DNA of 10,698 bases from CAZJRB01 sp964547995 (GTDB lineage: Bacteria > Planctomycetota > Planctomycetia > Pirellulales > Thermoguttaceae). Under the pieces are notes generated by a model. That model was not told the DNA's origin, ran no database searches, and worked only from the letters and a program-made list of their open reading frames with translations. The translations under genes and the position numbers were made by a program. Location: assembly GCA_964547995.1 (NCBI GenBank), contig CAZJRB010000168.1, positions 1-10,698 on the forward strand, given 5' to 3'. Shown here one piece after another: positions 6,387 to 10,698 of this stretch (its first letter is position 1; each line of letters begins with the position of its first letter).

Positions 6387-8601
6387 GGGCGTCTTCTTCC
6401 GCAGCGATCAGGTAGGACTGCAAGCTGATGAGCATTTCCCGGGCACGGTTGACGGCTGCGCCTCGGCGGCGGTCACGATTCCTGGCCGGAGCGATGCTCA
6501 GATGGATCTTGGTTCGCAGTATCTCGGACGAGGGATTATTTTCGGACTTCCGGTATCTTTTCTCTTTGAATCGAAGGTCCAGGCGAAAAGTGACTGGCCG
6601 GTCGGTGAAACGCCGCAACCGGCCGGGGGTCCGGTCGGTAATCTGTAGTACCACATGGTTCCCGTGAATACTGATGATTCTGGCCTGATGATCGGCCACG
6701 AACCCCCGAAGCTTCTCGACGGCCATATTAAGAGGGACGGGCGTGACCAGGACTCGTTCGATGAGATGGTCGGCGCAGCCCGGCTTTCCCGTTCCCGGTT
6801 TCCGTCTCAATTCCACCGGGGCTGGAGGGGACCCCGTTCCCAACTGGACAACATTGTTCCGGCCCCGAGCCTTGGCCATCAGCAGTGCCCGGTCGGCGCG
6901 GCGCAGCATCGTATCAGGCGTGTCGCCGGGTTGGATTTCAGTGACACCGAAGCTGATCGTTGTCGAGTGACCTTCCATTTTCGGTTGGGGAATCTCGCTG
7001 AGCTTCCTGCGGATACGTTCGGCGCGCCCGGTGCAGACCGCGCTGCCGCAATCGGCACAGAGCATGACGAACTCCTCTCCTCCGTATCGGGCAACCAGAT
7101 CGCCGGGGCGACAAAATCCCCTGATCAACGATGCGACACACTTGAGCACGTCATCGCCGGCCTGGTGCCCCCAGATGTCGTTTACCTGCTTGAACAAGTC
7201 GAGGTCGCCGATGATCAAGCCGCAAGGCACGCGCTGCTGTTTGTGGGCCTCAACGAACAAGGACAGCACCCGATCGAATTCCGCACGATTTGCCACTTTC
7301 GTGAGGGGGTCTATGGTGGCTTTCTTGTGCAGGCTTTGACATCGTTTCTCCAGTGAGGTTTCAGGGGAGGCATCGTGAAACAGCAGGATCGCGCCCAGCG
7401 TGGCGCCGTTTTCAGAAACAACGGGAATGGCATGAGCATCGACCGCAACGGGCCTCTCGCCACGTCCCCAGATCGTCAGCCGCCGCAGCGACTGTGTCCC
7501 ACAACGAATCGCAACACTGACCGGACAATCCTCGTTGCCTATGTCCACTCCTTTTTCGTCGGACATGTTCAGCAAGGCAGGGTTCCACTGCTGCTGAAGC
7601 ATAGTCTGGCCCGCGATACCCGTCAGTCGTTCGGCGCCGCGATTCCACAAAGTTATCTCCCATGCAACGTCGATGAACACGACTGCGTCATGCATGTTTT
7701 CCAGCAGGCTGGTTTCGAACGGCAGGCCCCTTTCCTTCAACCCGGGTACCGGCGCAGTACGGTTGAGTTGCCAATAGGAATCGGCCGCGTCGGGGTCGAG
7801 CGAGCTGAGCCAGCGACCGGCCACTGCCCGGTGCACCTCCGGCTGATCGTATTGGTGCAACTCGACGAATTGCCTGACCAGAGCAGGGTCGAACTGGGCA
7901 CCGGCACAATCGAACAACTCGGCCGTCGCCCGTTCGTGCGATATGGCCGGCCGGTAAGCGTGGTCGGTGGTCATCGCGTCGAATGTCTCCGCGATGGCGA
8001 TCATTCGGGCGCCCAAGGGGATTCGCTCGCCTTGGAGCCGGAATCCCGGCCGGATCCCGTTATACCACGCCGGAACGTGTTCGATGATCTCGAGGATTTC
8101 CGGAGACGAACAACTGTGGCAAAGGATCTCCGGGCCCTTGTACCGCGAACGAGTTACGACGGCCGTTTCGTCGGAATCGAGGACACCCGGCTTCAAGAGA
8201 ATATGATCCGGAAGACCGATTACCCCGATGTCGTGCAGCAGGGCAGCCACTTCGATGACGTCGCGCCGGTCCTTGGCAAGCCCCATTTCCGATGCCCAAG
8301 CGGAGCAACTCAACGCCACTCGCAAGGCGTGTGCCGCGGTCGCCGCGTGTTTGCACCGCAGGGCGGCAAACAGGCTGCTTGCCGTTCCCAACCGCGCGAG
8401 GGCCAACCGGCTGTCGATCTCTTTGCTGATCACCGGCGACGCGGAAACATCCGCCGATGAGACGCCGTCCAGCTCCCGGAGCAGCGAACTCAATTCCAAC
8501 GACCAGCGGTTCGTCAGGAAGCCGCTTCCGGCAGCAGCCGGTTCCCCGGAGGAACGGGTGTCGGGCGCGTCGACAGCGGTAGAATCCGGGGGCTTCGTCA
8601 T
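6361..8601 (-). CDS. HD-GYP-like / PAS / GGDEF diguanylate cyclase
   Basis: A 746-residue soluble signalling protein with no membrane segment. Residues 80-260 form an HD-type domain (HALRVA at 91-96, HD pair at 123-124 in LLHDIGVIGLPDHILLKPG, then IPLGARMIAIAETFDAMTTDHAYR, split at 194-210 and 211-217). The segment that should read HHE-x-x-DG-x-GYP is instead EHVPAWYNGIRPGF (174-187). Residues 297-410 look like a PAS sensor (LLENMHDAVVFID, ITLWNRGAERLTG). Residues 418-590 are a GGDEF domain with DPLTKVANRAEF, GDLDLFKQVND, YGGEEF (506-511) and an RxxD I-site (RPGD, 498-501). It is therefore expected to make c-di-GMP under product inhibition, with the HD part likely regulatory. A further domain of about 135 residues (611-746) is unassigned. 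The ATG at 8601 has GGTGGA nine bases upstream. Confidence 0.9.
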   Translation of the reverse strand: MTKPPDSTAVDAPDTRSSGEPAAAGSGFLTNRWSLELSSLLRELDGVSSADVSASPVISKEIDSRLALARLGTASSLFAALRCKHAATAAHALRVALSCSAWASEMGLAKDRRDVIEVAALLHDIGVIGLPDHILLKPGVLDSDETAVVTRSRYKGPEILCHSCSSPEILEIIEHVPAWYNGIRPGFRLQGERIPLGARMIAIAETFDAMTTDHAYRPAISHERATAELFDCAGAQFDPALVRQFVELHQYDQPEVHRAVAGRWLSSLDPDAADSYWQLNRTAPVPGLKERGLPFETSLLENMHDAVVFIDVAWEITLWNRGAERLTGIAGQTMLQQQWNPALLNMSDEKGVDIGNEDCPVSVAIRCGTQSLRRLTIWGRGERPVAVDAHAIPVVSENGATLGAILLFHDASPETSLEKRCQSLHKKATIDPLTKVANRAEFDRVLSLFVEAHKQQRVPCGLIIGDLDLFKQVNDIWGHQAGDDVLKCVASLIRGFCRPGDLVARYGGEEFVMLCADCGSAVCTGRAERIRRKLSEIPQPKMEGHSTTISFGVTEIQPGDTPDTMLRRADRALLMAKARGRNNVVQLGTGSPPAPVELRRKPGTGKPGCADHLIERVLVTPVPLNMAVEKLRGFVADHQARIISIHGNHVVLQITDRTPGRLRRFTDRPVTFRLDLRFKEKRYRKSENNPSSEILRTKIHLSIAPARNRDRRRGAAVNRAREMLISLQSYLIAAEEDALNPLSRSP

Positions 8602-8661
8602 AGGCGCACATCCACCGTTGCGGGAAGACCTATCCTGTCAGGAGACTGCCCTGCTAGTGAA

Positions 8662-8690
8662 AGCCTAGGTCACGTCGGGACCGGGGACAA
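8662..8690 (-). promoter_or_regulatory. Possible promoter of the diguanylate cyclase gene
   Basis: On the minus strand TTGTCC (8690-8685), a 17-base spacer and TAGGCT (8667-8662) give a moderate sigma-70 match. Start would be near 8655, with a leader of about 54 bases. Both boxes deviate from consensus. Confidence 0.35.
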
Positions 8691-8715
8691 AACACCGCCT
8701 CTACAACCGGCACAC

Positions 8716-8744
8716 TTGCCCTTTCCGGCCGGATTCGTTATCGT
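8716..8744 (+). promoter_or_regulatory. Possible promoter of the FAH-family gene
   Basis: TTGCCC (8716-8721), a 17-base spacer and TATCGT (8739-8744) would start transcription near 8751, about 38 bases before the ATG. It lies just beyond the divergent promoter of the cyclase gene, so the two genes would share a 187-base control region. The match is moderate only. Confidence 0.35.
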
Positions 8745-8776
8745 GGCCGTTGGGGATATTCTTCAGGCCGTCCGAC

Positions 8777-8782
8777 GAGGAG
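8777..8782 (+). promoter_or_regulatory. Shine-Dalgarno site fixing the FAH-family start
   Basis: GAGGAG lies six bases before the ATG at 8789. It is the clearest ribosome binding site in the window and decides between this start and the open frame that extends upstream to 8750. Confidence 0.65.
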
Positions 8783-8788
8783 ACCCGC

Positions 8789-9652
8789 ATGAAGCTGATT
8801 ACCTACAGGAGCAGCCGCGGACCTCGTGTTGCCGGCGTGGAAGGTTCCGTCTGTGTCGATCTTAACGACGCCGATTCGTCCATTCCAGCCGATATGAAGG
8901 GCATCATGGCCCTGATGCCGGGGGTGGCAACCCGGGCCCCGCAGGCCATGGCCGCCGGAAAACGCATGCCACTGACCAACGTCGACCAGTTGCCGCCGGT
9001 GCCCGATCCCGAGAAGATCATCTGCGTCGGGCTCAACTACGCCGATCACGCGAAGGAAACGGGTGCGGAAAAGCCGCCTGAGCCGGTGCTCTTCAACAAG
9101 CTTCCCTCGGCCATCAGCGGTGACTGGTGCCCGATCGTCCTGCCGAGCTGGAGCGAACAAGTCGACTACGAGGCCGAGTTGGTTGCGGTGATCGGCCGGG
9201 GCGGACGCTACATCCCCCGAGAACGGGCCAGGCAGCACATCGGCGGGTACACCTGCGGCAACGACGTTTCCGCCCGCGACTGGCAGCTCCACAAGCCGGG
9301 CGGCCAGTGGCTGATGGGCAAGTCGTTCGACACCTTTGCCCCAATCGGCCCCGCGCTGGTTACCCCCGACGACATCCCCGACCCGGACAACCTGCAAGTC
9401 CAACTGTTGCTGAACGGTCAGATTATGCAGAGTTCCACGACGGCCCAGTTGATCTTCTCCGTCGAGTATTTGATTGCTTACATTTCCGGGATATGTACGC
9501 TTTCGCCGGGCGACTTGATCTTCACCGGCACCCCCGGCGGCGTCGGCATGGCCCGAAAACCGCCCGTCTGGCTCCAGCCCGGCGATACCGTCGAGGTGCG
9601 AGTCGAGAGGATCGGAATGCTCTGCAATCCGGTCAAGGGGGAAGGAGGATAG
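8789..9652 (+). CDS. Fumarylacetoacetate hydrolase (FAH) family protein
   Basis: The 287-residue cytoplasmic enzyme belongs to the metal-dependent FAH superfamily, which cleaves or hydrates C-C bonds next to keto acids (fumarylpyruvate hydrolase, ureidoglycolate lyase, oxaloacetate decarboxylase, 2-hydroxyhepta-2,4-diene-1,7-dioate isomerase). It has a short N-terminal domain (1-70), then the catalytic fold with KIICVGLNYADHAKE (76-90), the metal ligands Glu128 and Glu130 in DYEAELVAVIG and Asp159 in GNDVSARDWQ, the active-site GKSFDTFAPIGP (177-188), and GDLIFTGTPGGVGM (241-254). The length suits the bacterial YcgM/FAHD-like group. The exact substrate cannot be told from sequence, and no aromatic or purine catabolic gene lies beside it. 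The start is set by the GAGGAG site. It appears monocistronic; a weak hairpin follows 58 bases after the stop. Confidence 0.92.
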   Translation: MKLITYRSSRGPRVAGVEGSVCVDLNDADSSIPADMKGIMALMPGVATRAPQAMAAGKRMPLTNVDQLPPVPDPEKIICVGLNYADHAKETGAEKPPEPVLFNKLPSAISGDWCPIVLPSWSEQVDYEAELVAVIGRGGRYIPRERARQHIGGYTCGNDVSARDWQLHKPGGQWLMGKSFDTFAPIGPALVTPDDIPDPDNLQVQLLLNGQIMQSSTTAQLIFSVEYLIAYISGICTLSPGDLIFTGTPGGVGMARKPPVWLQPGDTVEVRVERIGMLCNPVKGEGG

Positions 9653-9710
9653 CGGTTGTAGATAACGGCGTCCGGCGTCCGGCACGACAGGCGACGTAGT
9701 AGAAATGATG

Positions 9711-9739
9711 GCGGGGAAGGTCGATCGCCCCGCTCTTCT
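9711..9739 (+). terminator. Possible intrinsic terminator after the FAH-family gene
   Basis: GCGGGG (9711-9716) pairs with CCCCGC (9728-9733) around an 11-base loop, followed by TCTTCT/TCTTCTT-type T-rich sequence (9734-9740). The stem is only 6 bp and the tail is interrupted by C, so this is a weak call. The rest of the gap contains a short TCCCC/GGGGA inverted repeat (9751-9755, 9767-9771). Confidence 0.3.
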
Positions 9740-9782
9740 TGCCCGGGGAATCCCCAGAAGCCTTATGGGGAACGTGATCGGT

Positions 9783-9811
9783 TTGCGCCGCCCGCCCCGC
9801 CGTGGTAGAAT
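9783..9811 (+). promoter_or_regulatory. Extended -10 promoter of the LRR gene, predicted leaderless
   Basis: TTGCGC (9783-9788), a 17-base spacer and TAGAAT (9806-9811) preceded by TGG (9803-9805) form an extended -10 promoter. Initiation about 7 bases after the hexamer coincides with the ATG at 9818, so the mRNA would have no leader. No Shine-Dalgarno sequence is present, in agreement. Confidence 0.6.
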
Positions 9812-9817
9812 CCGGTT

Positions 9818-10624
9818 ATGAGTGAGAAGCCTCAACCCGAGCCGAAACCCAAACGCTGGGGGAGTCCTACGGTTGATGCGGTAATTTACGTGACTGCCTC
9901 GCTGGTCGTACTCTTCATGCTGTTCTTCTTGTTGAGCCTTCCATATACCTCGTTAAGTATTGCTGTATACATTGCGGGGCTAGGCACCCTTGTAATATTT
10001 GCGTCCCAACTTGATGGCGTCACATGGGTGCATTATGGCGCTAAGTGGCTATCCCAATGCCGTGGCGCTAAGTGGCTATCCCAATGCCGTGGCGCTAAGT
10101 GGGTGTACAGTGGCGCTAAGTGGATATGGCAGGGTGCTAAGTGGGTGTGCCGTATCGCTGCGCCCCGGCAACGCTGCTGGTATCAGTTCTACCTGTGGCA
10201 TCTGTTCGTGCTGATGACCGTGGTTGCGTTTGCCTGTGCTTGGTTCAGGTGCAAGATGGTGGCGGCCGAGCGGCAGAAGGAAGCAGTGGCGGCGATTCAG
10301 CAATTGGACGGGGTGGTCATGTACGGCGCAAAACCGCCTGGCCCGGCATGGTTTCGTAATTTGGTCGGTGTGGATTTCTTGACGGATGTTGTTGTGGTAC
10401 GCCTTAATGGCCCCCAAATCACCGACGCCGGACTTGTACCTCTCCACAGCCTGACCAGAATCGAACAGTTGGGACTTAGTCGCACCCAAGTTAACGACGC
10501 CGGGCTGGAGCATCTCAAGAGGCTCACCAAACTCGAAGTGCTGTGGCTCAAAGACACGCAAGTCACCGACGATGGTATCGAGAAACTCCGGCAGGTATTA
10601 CCAAACTGCGACATTGGCTATTAG
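9818..10624 (+). CDS. Membrane protein with GAKW repeats and C-terminal leucine-rich repeats
   Basis: The 268-residue protein starts with a Pro/Lys-rich cytoplasmic-looking tail (1-17), then two hydrophobic segments (about 19-40 and 44-63). A repeat region with five GAKW units follows at 74-77, 83-86, 92-95, 99-102 and 106-109. A third membrane segment lies at about 124-143 (FYLWHLFVLMTVVAFACAWF), then a helical linker (AERQKEAVAAIQQLDG, 150-165). The C-terminus holds about three 24-residue leucine-rich repeats of the TDAGL type (190-261: ITDAGLVPL, VNDAGLEHL, VTDDGIEKL). The layout of a TM, a basic linker with an AI-x-x-L-x-G-x-V motif, then short LRRs ending in LPNC resembles a large planctomycete family of unknown function; this is recalled, not searched. 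The LRR part may be a protein-binding face. The GAKW region is the unusual part. Confidence 0.83.
   Translation: MSEKPQPEPKPKRWGSPTVDAVIYVTASLVVLFMLFFLLSLPYTSLSIAVYIAGLGTLVIFASQLDGVTWVHYGAKWLSQCRGAKWLSQCRGAKWVYSGAKWIWQGAKWVCRIAAPRQRCWYQFYLWHLFVLMTVVAFACAWFRCKMVAAERQKEAVAAIQQLDGVVMYGAKPPGPAWFRNLVGVDFLTDVVVVRLNGPQITDAGLVPLHSLTRIEQLGLSRTQVNDAGLEHLKRLTKLEVLWLKDTQVTDDGIEKLRQVLPNCDIGY
10037..10153 (+). repeat. Tandem repeat coding for five GAKW units
   Basis: Two identical 27-base copies (10037-10063, 10064-10090) each encode GAKWLSQCR. Three 21-base copies follow (10091-10111, 10112-10132, 10133-10153) encoding GAKWVYS, GAKWIWQ and GAKWVCR. All five share the 12-base core GGCGCTAAGTGG, with one change in the last copy. 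Both unit lengths are multiples of three. The perfect identity of the first two suggests a recent duplication. Confidence 0.95.
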
Positions 10625-10698
10625 CCGGCCGCCGCCCGTAGCAAGTGCCAGTCGGAAAAAGGCTGATTTGGCGTCAGGAAGCGGGCGAAAGCTTGGTT

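Noticed and set aside
7375..8460. A 361-codon plus-strand open frame.
   Set aside because: Fully antisense to the HD/PAS/GGDEF gene, whose domain motifs are unambiguous.
8576..8585. Another GGTAGAAT box on the plus strand.
   Set aside because: Lies inside the start of the minus-strand cyclase gene, has no TG extension before it, and points to no gene at a sensible distance; treated as chance.
8738..9835. A 365-codon minus-strand open frame.
   Set aside because: Antisense to the FAH-family gene, whose catalytic motifs are clear; Arg/Gly/Asp-rich shadow composition.
10621..10698. Minus-strand open frame of 25 codons from the right edge ending in TAA at 10623-10621.
   Set aside because: Could be the end of a convergent gene, but another minus-strand frame is also open here and no motif is recognisable.

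Overview
The window most likely comes from a planctomycete, probably of the Pirellulales type. The evidence is inferential: GC-rich DNA, few Shine-Dalgarno sites, an exported Tat-type aldo/keto reductase, a leucine-rich-repeat membrane protein with a characteristic TM-plus-LRR layout, a duplicated ABC-2 permease, and a composite HD/PAS/GGDEF protein with a C-terminal domain I associate with that phylum. No mobile element, CRISPR array, tRNA or rRNA was seen. It reads as an ordinary chromosomal region rather than a genomic island.

Layout. Positions 245-895 (+) encode protein-L-isoaspartate O-methyltransferase (Pcm). It converges on a 615-residue ABC-2 type permease (997-2844, -), and the two are separated by a long imperfect palindrome (896-985) that looks like a bidirectional terminator. 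Upstream of the permease on the same strand is a Ser/Thr/Pro/Tyr/Gly-rich lipoprotein (3034-4236, -). A 546-base divergent intergenic region follows, with a good sigma-70-like promoter on each strand. Its rightward promoter serves a two-gene operon: a Tat-exported aldo/keto reductase (4783-5835) overlapping by one base with a tetraheme cytochrome c (5835-6386).

The cytochrome gene overlaps tail-to-tail by 26 bp with a 746-residue c-di-GMP signalling protein (6361-8601, -). That gene is divergent from a fumarylacetoacetate hydrolase family enzyme (8789-9652, +). The last gene is a membrane LRR protein (9818-10624, +) with five GAKW repeats and a promoter whose predicted transcript starts at the ATG.

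How the genes work together. Only the reductase/cytochrome pair is clearly one functional unit. Both are predicted to be exported. The reductase keeps the Asp and Tyr of the AKR tetrad but appears to have lost the Lys and His, so the pair may be an envelope redox module rather than a classical NADPH reductase with an unrelated neighbour. The other genes look independently transcribed. This pair, the degenerate HD-GYP domain and the GAKW repeat protein are the least conventional content here.
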